From NCBI GenBank assembly GCA_034931985.1, contig JAYGHB010000001.1, positions 310,001-374,000 of the forward strand: a stretch of 64,000 nucleotides of DNA, given 5' to 3'. Every line of letters begins with the position of its first letter. Position 1 is the stretch's first letter. This document shows positions 16,586 to 25,163 of the stretch, piece by piece. Origin of the DNA: Halotia wernerae. Lineage in GTDB: Bacteria; Cyanobacteriota; Cyanobacteriia; Cyanobacteriales; Nostocaceae. A program made the translations under genes and the position numbers. Under the pieces are notes generated by a model that was given only the letters and a program-made list of their open reading frames with translations, did no database searches and had not been told where the DNA came from.

Positions 16586-18222
16586 GCCTGGATCCGATCA
16601 CGCTGGCGGTGCTCAAAGGCCGCCTGGAGCAGATCGCGGACGAGATGGACGCGACGTTGTTCCGCAGCGCCTTCAACCCGATCATCGCCGAAGCGCACGA
16701 CGCGTCGCACGGGCTGTATCACGCCACGACCGGCGAAACGCTGATCCAGGGCAAGTCGGGTCTGCCCGTCTTCGTCGGCGCCATGTCCTTCGCGGTGAAG
16801 GCGGTGATCGACAAGTCGGCGGCGGACGGCGACCTCGCCGACGGCGACGTCTATATCTTCAACGACCCGTATGACGGCGGCACGCATCTTTCCGACTTCA
16901 AATTGGTGCGCCCCTATTTCCGCGACGGCAAAGTGTTCTGCTGGCTCGCCTCGGTCGGCCATTGGCACGACGTGGGCGGCAACGTGCCGGGCAACTACAA
17001 CCCCGTCGCGACCGAATGCTTCCAGGAGGGCATGCTGATCCCGCCGGTGAAGCTCTACGCCGCCGGAAAGCTGCGCGGCGACATCGTTTCGATCCTGCGC
17101 AGCAATTCGCGCCTGCCGACCAGCCTGTACGGCGACATGAACGGCCAGGTCGGGGCACTCGATCTCGGCATCAAGCGGATGGACGCGTTGCTCGCCGAGT
17201 ACGGTCCGGCGTCGGTCGAAGCGGCCTTGGGCGAACTGCGCGCGCGCGCGGCTAAGATGATGCGCGCCAATATCGCCGATCTGCCCGACGGGCGTTACAG
17301 CGCCGAGGATTGGCTCGACAACGACGGCATCGTCGACGAGCCGCTGAAGATCGGCCTCGACATCACCATCGCCGGCGACAAGATGGTTCTCGATTTCTCG
17401 CGCACCGCCAAGGCGTGCGCGGGCCCGGTGAACATCGCCTATTCCACCGCCGTCGCCGCCTGCTACGTGGCGCTGAAGCACGTCTTCCAGGACGTGCCGG
17501 CGAATGCGGGCGTGCTCGACCCGATCGAATTCAAGATTCCGGAAGATTCGCTGCTGTCGGTCAAGGCGCCCAAGCCCGTCGGCGGTTACACCGAAACGAT
17601 CCTGCGTTTGATCGACGTGGTGTTCCAAGCGATCGCGCAAGCCGCCCCCGAACGCACGAATGGTTGCGCCTACGGCACGATCAACGCGCTGTCGCTGGCG
17701 GGCTGGCGCAAGAACGGCCAGCGTTGGGTGATGTTCAGCTTCTTCGGCGGCGGCCATGGCGGCCATCCGCATGGCGACGGCCTCAATCACGGCAATGCGC
17801 CGATCTCGACCGCGACGATCCCGCCGGTTGAAATCCTCGAAGCCGCCTACCCCGTCATGTTCACGCAATGGGCGTTGCGCCCCGACTCAGGCGGTGCCGG
17901 CAAGCATCGCGGCGGCTTGGGTGCGATCTACGAAATCGAGTTGCTCGAAGAAAACGCCGACGTGTTCCTGTTCGGCGAGCGCGGCAAATTCGCGCCGCCC
18001 GGCGTGGCCGGCGGCCAAGCCGCCGCGCGCAATCGCTTCCTCTACGCCGAAAACGGCGTCGAGCGCGAACCGCCGCAGATTTCCAAGATGGTGGGCTTGA
18101 AGCTCAAGCGCGGCGAACGCCTGCGCTTGGAAACGCCCGGCGGCGGCGGCTACGGCAATCCCGCCGAGCGCACGAAGGAAGCCATCGAACGCGACCGCAC
18201 ACTGGGTTACGTGACGAAATGA
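16582..18222 (+). CDS. hyuB: Hydantoinase B / N-methylhydantoinase B-type subunit
   Basis: A 546-residue HyuB protein, opening with DPITLAVLKGRLEQIADEMDATLFRSAFNPII and containing FNDPYDGGTHLSD. The glycine/histidine-rich SFFGGGHGGHPHGDG follows, and the end carries ETPGGGGYGNP, all family hallmarks. HyuA and HyuB together hydrolyse cyclic amides or imides with ATP (hydantoins, 5-oxoproline), or carboxylate ketones in acetone or acetophenone carboxylase relatives. The carboxylases normally need extra subunits, and none is visible here. It overlaps both neighbours by four bases. The ring or ketone substrate is unknown. Confidence 0.9.
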   Translation: MSLDPITLAVLKGRLEQIADEMDATLFRSAFNPIIAEAHDASHGLYHATTGETLIQGKSGLPVFVGAMSFAVKAVIDKSAADGDLADGDVYIFNDPYDGGTHLSDFKLVRPYFRDGKVFCWLASVGHWHDVGGNVPGNYNPVATECFQEGMLIPPVKLYAAGKLRGDIVSILRSNSRLPTSLYGDMNGQVGALDLGIKRMDALLAEYGPASVEAALGELRARAAKMMRANIADLPDGRYSAEDWLDNDGIVDEPLKIGLDITIAGDKMVLDFSRTAKACAGPVNIAYSTAVAACYVALKHVFQDVPANAGVLDPIEFKIPEDSLLSVKAPKPVGGYTETILRLIDVVFQAIAQAAPERTNGCAYGTINALSLAGWRKNGQRWVMFSFFGGGHGGHPHGDGLNHGNAPISTATIPPVEILEAAYPVMFTQWALRPDSGGAGKHRGGLGAIYEIELLEENADVFLFGERGKFAPPGVAGGQAAARNRFLYAENGVEREPPQISKMVGLKLKRGERLRLETPGGGGYGNPAERTKEAIERDRTLGYVTK

Positions 18223-20249
18223 ATCGCAAGCATGTCATCGGCGTCGACGTGGGCGGCACGTTCACCGACGTTTTCGTTCTCGACGAGTCCACCGGCAAAG
18301 TCGAAATCTCCAAGGTCCCCTCGACGCGCGGCGACCAATCGGTCGGCTTCATGGCGGCTATCCGCGCCAAGGTGCCCGACCTCGCCACCGTCGCGACGGT
18401 CGTCCACGGCACGACCGTAGGCACCAACGCGCTGCTGGAGCGCAAAGGCGCCAGGACGGGCGTCATCACCACGCGCGGTTTCCGCGACGTGCTGGAAATG
18501 CGCCGCCGCGACCGGCCGACGACCTGGGGTCTGTGGGGCATGTTCGAGCCCGTGGTTCCGCGCGATCTGCGCTTGGAAGTCGCCGAACGCACGCTGGCCG
18601 ACGGCACGATCCATACGGCCGTCGATCTCGATCAGGTGCGCGCGGCCGCGCGCGAATTGATCGCCAAGGGTTGCGAAGCGGTCGCCCTCATCTTCATCAA
18701 CGCTTTCGCCAACGACGCCAACGAGCGCGCGGCGGCCGAAGCGTTGCGCGCGGTTTGGCCGAACCCGCATGTCTCGATCTCGACCGAGTTGCTGCCCGAG
18801 ATCCGCGAGTTCGAGCGCGCGTCGACGACCGCGCTCAACGCCTATCTCCAGCCGCCGGTCGGCTCGTATCTCCAGCGTTTGGAAAACCGCTTGAAGGAAG
18901 GCGGCTCCGACGCGCAGATCCTGATCGTGCAATCCAACGGCGGCGTGATGAGCGTGGAGTCCGCGCGCCGCCGCCCCGTGCGCACGGCATTGTCGGGCCC
19001 CGCCGCGGGCGTGATCGCCTGCCAAGCGGTCGCGGTCGCCGCCGGTTTCCCCAACGTCATCACTTGCGACATGGGCGGCACGTCGTTCGACGTGTCGCTG
19101 ATCGCCAACGGCGAAGCGGCGTTGGCCGCGCAGACCTCGATCGATTTCGGCATGGTCGTGCGCACGCCGATGATCGAGATCGTGACCATCGGTGCCGGCG
19201 GCGGGTCGATCGCCGGGCTCGATCGCGGCGGCTTGCTGCAGATCGGCCCCGAAAGTGCCGGTTCCGATCCCGGCCCCGTGTGCTACGGCAAGGGCAATAC
19301 GCGCCCGACCGTGACCGACGCCAATGTCGTGATGGGCCGGATCGATGCCGAACGCCCGATCGGCGGCGGCAAGAACAAGCTCGACGTCGCGGCCGCCAAG
19401 ACCGCGATCGAAACCCATGTCGGCAAGCCCTTGGGGCTGGACGTCATGGCGGCGGCCGAAGCGATCATCCGCGTCGCCAATGCGCGCATGGCGGGGGCGA
19501 TCCGCCTCGTCTCCATCGAGCGCGGCTTCGATCCGCGCGATTTCGCGATCATGCCCTTCGGCGGCGGCGGCTCGCTGCATGTCAGCGCCCTGATGCGCGA
19601 AGTGGGCTTGGGCAGGGCGCTGGTGCCGCGCTTCCCGGGCGTCACCTCGGCGCTGGGCTGCGTCATCGCCGATATGCGCCACGATTTCGTGCGCACGGTG
19701 AACCGTGTGCTCGACCAGATCGATATGGCCGCCCTCGCCCAACAAGCGAAGGATTCGGCCGAAGAAGGCGGCAAGCTGCTCGATGCGGCCGGCGTCGGCT
19801 TCGCCTCGCGCAGCGTGCGCCTGTCGCTGGACATGCACTATCTCGGGCAGACGCATACGCTGTCGGTGCCGCTGGAATCGAACGAATTCACGACGACGGG
19901 CGTCATGGCGGCGTTCGAACGCGCCTACGAAGCCGCGTTCGGCCGCACGCTGAAGGGTGTGGCCGCGAAGGTGCTGAACCTGCGCGTCGCCGCCATCGGC
20001 CATCGCCCGAAATTCGATCTGCGCACAATGGCGCCGACGTCGACGGCCATGCCCGTGCCGCGCCATCGCGACGTGTGGATGGAAGGCGCGTGGCACAAGA
20101 CGGCGATCTATCCGCGCATGGAATTGCCGGTCGGCGCCAAGATCGCGGGGCCCGCGATTTTGGAACAGCCCGACACGACGATCCTGGTCGAGCCGGGCTT
20201 CGCCGCCCAGGTCGACGCGTTCGGCAATCTGGTCATCGAGCGAGGCTGA
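18219..20249 (+). CDS. hyuA: Hydantoinase A / 5-oxoprolinase-type ATP-binding subunit
   Basis: A 676-residue HyuA protein. The N-terminal HVIGVDVGGTFTDVFVLDE is the ASKHA phosphate loop, ATTVVHGTTVGTNALLERKG is the family signature, and CDMGGTSFDVS and TIGAGGGSIAG provide further ATP-site elements. It supplies the ATP-dependent activation step for HyuB. The start is set by the ATGA overlap with the hyuB stop. With HyuB it probably opens or carboxylates an imported substrate before the hydro-lyase and C-C lyase steps. That order is inference from operon content. Confidence 0.92.
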   Translation: MNRKHVIGVDVGGTFTDVFVLDESTGKVEISKVPSTRGDQSVGFMAAIRAKVPDLATVATVVHGTTVGTNALLERKGARTGVITTRGFRDVLEMRRRDRPTTWGLWGMFEPVVPRDLRLEVAERTLADGTIHTAVDLDQVRAAARELIAKGCEAVALIFINAFANDANERAAAEALRAVWPNPHVSISTELLPEIREFERASTTALNAYLQPPVGSYLQRLENRLKEGGSDAQILIVQSNGGVMSVESARRRPVRTALSGPAAGVIACQAVAVAAGFPNVITCDMGGTSFDVSLIANGEAALAAQTSIDFGMVVRTPMIEIVTIGAGGGSIAGLDRGGLLQIGPESAGSDPGPVCYGKGNTRPTVTDANVVMGRIDAERPIGGGKNKLDVAAAKTAIETHVGKPLGLDVMAAAEAIIRVANARMAGAIRLVSIERGFDPRDFAIMPFGGGGSLHVSALMREVGLGRALVPRFPGVTSALGCVIADMRHDFVRTVNRVLDQIDMAALAQQAKDSAEEGGKLLDAAGVGFASRSVRLSLDMHYLGQTHTLSVPLESNEFTTTGVMAAFERAYEAAFGRTLKGVAAKVLNLRVAAIGHRPKFDLRTMAPTSTAMPVPRHRDVWMEGAWHKTAIYPRMELPVGAKIAGPAILEQPDTTILVEPGFAAQVDAFGNLVIERG

Positions 20250-20250
20250 T

Positions 20251-20835
20251 ATGGCGGATGCACTTCTGCTGGTCGATCTGCAAAACGACTTCATCCATCC
20301 GAACGGCGCCTATGCGCGCGGCGGGGCGAAGTCGGCGCATATCGCGGCGTTGCCCGCACGGCTCATTCCCTTGATCGCGGCGATGCGCAAACGCGGGGCG
20401 TGGATCGTCTCGACGCATTTCACGCTCGTGCCGGGGCGTGACGGCGAGCCGTTCGTCGGCGCGCATTTGAAGAAGCTGCGCCCGTTCCTGGGCAAGGGCG
20501 ATTTCGCGCCCGGCTCCTGGGGCCATGCGTTGCTCGACGAGTTGGCGCCCAGCGACATTCAGGTCGACAAGGTCGCCTATTCCGCCTTCTATCAAAGCCG
20601 GTTGGAATTTTCGCTCGCCAAGGCGGGCATCAAGTCGCTGCTGGTCGCGGGCATCGTGACCAATGGCGGTGTGGCCTCCACCGTGCGCGATGCGCATGTG
20701 CGAGACATGTCGGTGACCGTGCTGGAGGACGGCTGTGCCGCCTTCGATCCGGCCGTGCATCGCGCGACGATCGATAGCTTGCGCAGCGTCGTCGGGGTCA
20801 CCACCATCGCCGCGGCGATGGAAGGCCTCGCTTAG
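20251..20835 (+). CDS. Isochorismatase-fold hydrolase lacking the catalytic cysteine
   Basis: A 194-residue protein of the isochorismatase/nicotinamidase superfamily. D9 (LLLVDLQNDF) and K107 (VDKVAYSAF) of the usual triad are present. At the nucleophile position, where amidohydrolases have TNVCVEST, the sequence reads TNGGVAST, putting G140 in place of Cys. True isochorismatases such as EntB and PhzD also have Gly there and cleave a vinyl ether, so a non-amidase reaction is plausible. It starts two bases after the hyuA stop and is the last gene of the operon. It converges on the GntR gene with a TTAG stop overlap. Confidence 0.87.
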   Translation: MADALLLVDLQNDFIHPNGAYARGGAKSAHIAALPARLIPLIAAMRKRGAWIVSTHFTLVPGRDGEPFVGAHLKKLRPFLGKGDFAPGSWGHALLDELAPSDIQVDKVAYSAFYQSRLEFSLAKAGIKSLLVAGIVTNGGVASTVRDAHVRDMSVTVLEDGCAAFDPAVHRATIDSLRSVVGVTTIAAAMEGLA

Positions 20836-21671
20836 CCGTGGCTGTGGTGGCGGCCCGAGACACCGACATCGATCGATTGGACCGTCTGGTCCGGCGACAG
20901 CACCATTTCCATCTGATAGCGGTCGGGCCGGTAGAACGCGGTCAGAAATTCGATCGGGCGGTCTTCCTTGTCGCGCACCACGCGTTGCAGCTTCAACAAC
21001 GGCGCCCCGATATCGGTGGCCAAACACGAGGCCGCGCGCTGATCGGCCAGCGTGGCCGTAATCACCTGGCGCGCTTGGCCGATGACCGTGCCGTTACGCC
21101 GGATCAATTCCAGCATCGGATGCTGGGCGAGATCCTTGGCGTCGAAGCCCTGCCCGACATCGGCGGGCAGCACGGTGATCAGCATCGAAATCGGCTGCTT
21201 GCCGATGCTGCGCACGCGCAGCGAACGCTGCACCTCGCCGCTTTCGGGCAGTTCCAGCGCTTCGCTTTCCGTCATCGTCGCCGGGCCATAGGCGAAATCC
21301 AGCACCGCGACTTCGGTGCTGCGGCCCATCGCTTCCATCGTTTGCAGCCAGCTGCCGACGGGTGCACGCAAGGGTGCCGCCGGGGCGCGATACTGCACCG
21401 TCGTGCCGCGCCCGCGCGCGCGCGTGACGAGGCCGGCATTCGCAAGCTCCGTCATCGCGTGTTTGGCGGTGATGCGCGATACGCCGTAGCGCCCGGCCAA
21501 TTCGTGTTCGGACGGCAGCACGTCGCCGTAGCGATAGCGCCCGTCGAGAATGCCGTCGCGCAGCACCAAAAAGATTTGGTGATAAAGCGGCGCTTTCAGG
21601 CGCGCGTCGATGCCGCCGTTATCGGCCATCGTCGGAACGGATTTGCGCAAGGCGGCGCCTTTACGGGTCAT
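20832..21671 (-). CDS. GntR family transcriptional regulator (UTRA type)
   Basis: A 279-residue regulator. The winged-helix domain covers about residues 28-95 (LYHQIFLVLRDGILDG, LPSEHELAGRYGVSRITAKHAM). A UTRA ligand-binding domain follows, ending with IEFLTAFYRPDRYQMEM. An alternative start at Met15 (21629) would drop a short basic tail, and no clear ribosome site decides between them. It sits tail-to-tail with the hyu operon and head-to-head with an NTF2-like gene. It is therefore the local candidate regulator of the 13978-20835 operon and possibly of the flavoprotein/TRAP region. The ligand is unknown. Confidence 0.9.
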   Translation of the reverse strand: MTRKGAALRKSVPTMADNGGIDARLKAPLYHQIFLVLRDGILDGRYRYGDVLPSEHELAGRYGVSRITAKHAMTELANAGLVTRARGRGTTVQYRAPAAPLRAPVGSWLQTMEAMGRSTEVAVLDFAYGPATMTESEALELPESGEVQRSLRVRSIGKQPISMLITVLPADVGQGFDAKDLAQHPMLELIRRNGTVIGQARQVITATLADQRAASCLATDIGAPLLKLQRVVRDKEDRPIEFLTAFYRPDRYQMEMVLSPDQTVQSIDVGVSGRHHSHG

Positions 21672-21739
21672 GGCGGGCTGCGATCCTTCGGAACGGCGTG
21701 CAACGAAAACTCTATCGAAGCGTTGAGGAGTGCGTCCTT

Positions 21740-22207
21740 ATGACACAATTGGTTGAGCGCGGGCCAGCGGCCACGGCCGTCAGCTTTTTGCGGTCGCTCG
21801 AAAACGGCGATCTTGCCGCCGTCAAAACCCTCATTGCGCCGGAATTTACGATGCAATTTCCCGGCGGCGTGGAATTCGCGGATTTCGACGCGCTGTTCGC
21901 CTGGGCGCGCGGCCGCTACACCGGTGTGCGCAAGAAATTCGAGCGAATCGATACGACCGAGTCGGGCGACGCGGCGATCGTCCATGTCAGCGGCACGTTG
22001 TCCGGGCGCTGGCTGGACGGCGATGAATTTTCGGGCATCCGCTTTATCGACCGCTTCGACCTGAAAGCCGGCCTCATCGTTCGCCAGACGGTCTGGAACG
22101 ATATGGGCGAAGCCAAGTTGAAGCGGCAGGCGGGTCATGGCGCGGCGATCAACCCCGCCGACAAGACGAGCTCGGCGCCCGGCACTTCCGGCGCGTCCGG
22201 CGCGTAA
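21740..22207 (+). CDS. NTF2-like/SnoaL-like small protein
   Basis: A 155-residue protein whose central part (AVSFLRSLENGDLAAVKTLIAPEFTMQFPGG, later RWLDGDEFSGIRFIDRFDLKAGLIVRQ) has the alpha plus beta pattern of the NTF2/SnoaL fold. The ATG at 21740 is preceded by GAGGAG nine bases earlier, which supports this start over an in-frame GTG at 21698. Members can be isomerases, hydratases or non-catalytic binders, so no reaction is assigned. The last 24 codons are low-complexity (Pro/Ser/Gly/Ala) and overlap the convergent gene by 73 bp. The true end of one of the two genes may be conserved only weakly. Confidence 0.75.
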   Translation: MTQLVERGPAATAVSFLRSLENGDLAAVKTLIAPEFTMQFPGGVEFADFDALFAWARGRYTGVRKKFERIDTTESGDAAIVHVSGTLSGRWLDGDEFSGIRFIDRFDLKAGLIVRQTVWNDMGEAKLKRQAGHGAAINPADKTSSAPGTSGASGA

Positions 22208-22767
22208 TCGACGCGCAGCCATTCCAGCCCCAGCGGGTTGCCCTCCGCGATCGGCCAATTCCATTTTGCCGAACCCACGCCCGCGAAATGTTTGGCGAGC
22301 ACGTCGGTCACGGCGAAGGTCAGATCGCCGCCCGATGGCGGCTTGCCCTGCCCCGCCGACAAACGCAGCTTGTCGCGCGGCGTCGCGTCGCTGCGCGACA
22401 CGCGCCGGCAAAGATAAGCGTGGCGAAGTACCGGCGGGCGCTCGCCGGGGCCATAGCCCCACAGGCGGATCCATTCCTTGCGGAACCCGTCGAGATCGGG
22501 ATTGAACCAAACGCGTTCCAGATCGCTTTCGTCGGCGAGGCCCTGGAAGTCGTAATAGGTCCACGCCAGCGGGCCGCCTTTCGACACGCCGTCGACGATC
22601 CAATTCGCATAGTGATGCACGCCCGGAATGGCGTTGAAGAACGGATTGTCCGTTTCGACCAGCCAAGGGTGATAGCCCTTGGCGACGGCTTCTTCGCCCA
22701 CCGTGTAGGCGATGAAGATCATCACGGGGCAATCGGCGATCAGGCGGGGTTTGCTTTTCGCGGTCAT
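22135..22767 (-). CDS. Conserved hypothetical protein, possible EthD-like alpha/beta barrel
   Basis: A 210-residue protein that I do not recognise with confidence. The N-terminal half (PVMIFIAYTVGEEAVAKGYH, VETDNPFFNAIPGVHHYANW) reads like a dimeric alpha/beta-barrel domain such as EthD. The second half has WFNPDLDGFRKEWIRLWGYG. No signal peptide or membrane helix is visible. The start overlaps the stop of the upstream hydrolase gene (ATGA), so it is the last gene of the flavoprotein-hydrolase operon. Its 3' end overlaps the convergent NTF2-like gene by 73 bp. A role in the same degradative pathway is inferred from operon position only. Confidence 0.7.
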   Translation of the reverse strand: MTAKSKPRLIADCPVMIFIAYTVGEEAVAKGYHPWLVETDNPFFNAIPGVHHYANWIVDGVSKGGPLAWTYYDFQGLADESDLERVWFNPDLDGFRKEWIRLWGYGPGERPPVLRHAYLCRRVSRSDATPRDKLRLSAGQGKPPSGGDLTFAVTDVLAKHFAGVGSAKWNWPIAEGNPLGLEWLRVDYAPDAPEVPGAELVLSAGLIAAP

Positions 22768-23606
22768 TTGCGATCCAGGAATTCGGCGATGGTCGCGGCC
22801 GTGGCCGCATGGAAATCGGGCACCCCCCAGCGCGGGGTCGCGGCGCGCAAGGCACCCGGGATCAGCGTCGCGACTTCGGCCGCGTAGCTATCCAGCATGT
22901 CCGACGGCGAGGTCAGCACCAGCACGGGCAGTTTCAGCTTCACCAAGCGGTCGCGCTTGGGATGGCGGAACGCCGCGCGATAGGACCGATGATAGGTGCG
23001 CATCGCCTTAAGCACTTCGACGACGAAATCGTGGAACTCCTCGGCATCGGGCAAACCATTGGGCAAGCGCCCCTCGGCGGTGCGGTTGTAATAGGGCCAG
23101 AACAAATATTGGTCGCGGCAGAAATGCCAGACCTTGAGCAGATGCGTGCCTTCGAGGTCGGGGGCGATCTCGCGCGCGTAGTTGCGCAGCACGTCCGATT
23201 GCTCGTCGGCGGCGTAAAGCCCCATCCCGTCGATCACCAAACGGCGCACCTTTTCCGGCGCCGTCAGCGCGATTTCCATCGCGATCGAAGCGCCGGTGTG
23301 GCTGCCGTAAAGATCGATCTTGCCTTCGACGATCGTGTCGATCGCCGCGCGCGCATGGGCGGCGAGATCGGGGATCGCGGGCGTGGGATCGGGCAGCGCA
23401 TCGGAATCGCCATTGCCCGCCGTGTCCGGCGCCACCACGCGCCGGCCATTCGCCAGTAGCGCCGCCAAGGGGGCGACTTGGCGCGAGGCGCCCGGCGAAG
23501 CGTGGATCATGACGAGCGGTGTGGCGTCGCCCGTACCGCCTTCGCGATAATGGACCTGCAACGCGCCGACATCGGCGAAACGGCGCTTGAGTTTCACCGG
23601 GTTCAT
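22764..23606 (-). CDS. Alpha/beta-fold hydrolase with His at the nucleophile-elbow position
   Basis: A 280-residue alpha/beta-hydrolase. The oxyanion region is MIHASPGASRQ and the strand-6 segment is VVAPDTAGNGDSD. The elbow reads LYGSHTGASIA, so the residue at the G-x-Nu-x-G nucleophile position is His, not Ser, Asp or Cys. A C-terminal acid (SPSDMLD) and His (VPDFHAAT) are still present. It may be a non-hydrolytic member such as a lyase or dioxygenase-like enzyme, or Ser of the same GSH tripeptide may act. It is coupled by ATGA overlaps to the flavoprotein gene and to the hypothetical gene. Confidence 0.82.
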   Translation of the reverse strand: MNPVKLKRRFADVGALQVHYREGGTGDATPLVMIHASPGASRQVAPLAALLANGRRVVAPDTAGNGDSDALPDPTPAIPDLAAHARAAIDTIVEGKIDLYGSHTGASIAMEIALTAPEKVRRLVIDGMGLYAADEQSDVLRNYAREIAPDLEGTHLLKVWHFCRDQYLFWPYYNRTAEGRLPNGLPDAEEFHDFVVEVLKAMRTYHRSYRAAFRHPKRDRLVKLKLPVLVLTSPSDMLDSYAAEVATLIPGALRAATPRWGVPDFHAATAATIAEFLDRK

Positions 23607-25060
23607 GCCGCCTCCAACAAATCGCGGCCGGCGAGCTTGGCGCCCAGCCAGCGGCCGAAGCCCAAAGCGGGCGTGACGCTCATCCCGCCGACGAACGCGT
23701 TGCCCGACAGTGTGGCGCCGCCCAAGGCTTCGCCGATCGCGTAGAGACCGGCAATCGGCGAACCGTCCGCGCGCACGACGCGTAAATTCCGATCGACCGT
23801 CAGGCCCGACGGCGTTTTCAGAACCATGCCGTGCATCCGGATGGCGCGGAACGGCGCCTCCACGATCGGCAAGGGCCGGGACTCGCGGCCCATCGGATCG
23901 GGCCTGCCCGCGCGTTGCGCGTCGTTATAGGCGGCGATGGTCGCGTTCAACGTCGCCGCATCGCAGTCGATGCGCTCGGCGAGTTCATCGAGCGTAGGCG
24001 CCGTCACGAAGTTTTCGTGCGACTTCCAGGCGGCCGCGAGTTCGTCGGGCTTCCAGCCCGGCAGCAGCGGCGGCGCTTCGCGCCAGATGCGCTCGTCGAA
24101 CACCGCCCAGAACAGCGCGTCGGGCAGCGTGTTCAGCGCGCGCTCGCGCGCATCCACGCTGTCCACGTCCTCGCGCACGAAGCGTTTGCCTTCGCTGGAA
24201 ACGAAAACTTCCCAAGGGGCGCGCACCTGCGGCGTCAGCGACGGCAATTGATCCCACAGGATCTGATGACCGCCCGATTGCGCGGGGATGCCCGCGAAAG
24301 TCGGCAGATAATGTTCGCCGCCGCGCAGAACGCCGCCGGCGGCAAGGCCCAGTTCGATCCCCGCCCCCGTGGCGGTCGGCAGCGCCGCCGTATGGAGTTT
24401 GCGCCCGCCGGTCCAACGCGCGAAACGCTCGGCGTTGCCGCCATAGCCGCCGGTCGCCAGCACGACATGCTTGGCCGCGATGCTCTGTTCCACCCCGTCC
24501 TTGCCGCGCACGACGATGCCGGTGACGGCGCCGTCCTTCTCTTGGCGCAGCGCGACGACTTCTGTGCTCAGCAGCAGCGTCGCATTGGGTTGCGCCATCG
24601 CCGAGTCGAATAGCGGCTTGACGGCTTTCAGCACCGAGCGGCCGCCGGCCACACCCCAGAACGTGCGCGCCGTGCGATAGGCTTCGTGGAAATGCAGGAT
24701 CGCGGGCGTGACGGGATCGAACTCGAACCCCGCCGCTTCCAGCCAATCGATGGTGCCGCCGCCGAGCTTGGTCGCCAACTCGACGAGATCGGCCTGACAG
24801 GTGCTGCGGCTGATGCGCAAAACATCGTCAAGATGCGTGCGCCAATCGTCCGCGATTCCGCGGGATTTTTGGCGCTTTGCCCCCGCACCGCTCATCTGTG
24901 CCGCCGAAACGTGCAAGGCGCCGCCGATGCGTTCGGCTTGTTCGATCACGGCGACCTTGGCGCCGGCCCGGATCGCCTCGATCGCGCAGGGCATTCCCGC
25001 CGTGCCCGCGCCTACAATCGCAACATCGACAATCAGCGAAGATTCGACCGGCAGCCCCAT
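23603..25060 (-). CDS. FAD-dependent dehydrogenase, fumarate-reductase flavoprotein/KstD type
   Basis: A 485-residue flavoprotein. The Rossmann motif IVDVAIVGAGTAGMPCAIEA opens it. A capping domain covers about residues 240-350, and the FAD-binding C-terminus is GLYAIGEALGGATLSGNAFVGGMS. Relatives oxidise tricarballylate or 3-ketosteroids or reduce fumarate-like alkenes. A TTG start at 25078 is possible, but the ATG at 25060 has AAGGGGAG at the right distance and is preferred. It is the first gene of the operon with the hydrolase and the hypothetical protein, and is divergent from a TRAP transporter. A desaturation or enoate reduction of the TRAP substrate is a reasonable guess. Confidence 0.87.
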   Translation of the reverse strand: MGLPVESSLIVDVAIVGAGTAGMPCAIEAIRAGAKVAVIEQAERIGGALHVSAAQMSGAGAKRQKSRGIADDWRTHLDDVLRISRSTCQADLVELATKLGGGTIDWLEAAGFEFDPVTPAILHFHEAYRTARTFWGVAGGRSVLKAVKPLFDSAMAQPNATLLLSTEVVALRQEKDGAVTGIVVRGKDGVEQSIAAKHVVLATGGYGGNAERFARWTGGRKLHTAALPTATGAGIELGLAAGGVLRGGEHYLPTFAGIPAQSGGHQILWDQLPSLTPQVRAPWEVFVSSEGKRFVREDVDSVDARERALNTLPDALFWAVFDERIWREAPPLLPGWKPDELAAAWKSHENFVTAPTLDELAERIDCDAATLNATIAAYNDAQRAGRPDPMGRESRPLPIVEAPFRAIRMHGMVLKTPSGLTVDRNLRVVRADGSPIAGLYAIGEALGGATLSGNAFVGGMSVTPALGFGRWLGAKLAGRDLLEAA

Positions 25061-25163
25061 CTGTCTCCCCTTGCTCAAATGGCTTTTTAATATATCATTA
25101 TATCAAGTGGGCTCGGCAAGAGAACCGAACCGCTCATTTGCAGGGCTTCGACTTGGGGGACGA
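25061..25163 (+). promoter_or_regulatory. Divergent promoter region flavoprotein / TRAP operon
   Basis: This 103-bp region has a marked AT-rich core at 25083-25105 with two direct copies of TATATCA separated by one base (TATATCA-T-TATATCA, 25091-25105). Similar GATATA/TATATC elements occur at 13877-13898 and near 29773. They may be -10 regions, or sites for a shared regulator of the catabolic operons. TTGGGGGA at 25154-25161 serves as ribosome site for the TRAP small permease. Confidence 0.45.

Noticed and set aside
18207..20294. 695-codon open frame antisense to hyuA
   Set aside because: Same shadow pattern; hyuA on the other strand has clear family motifs and operon overlaps.
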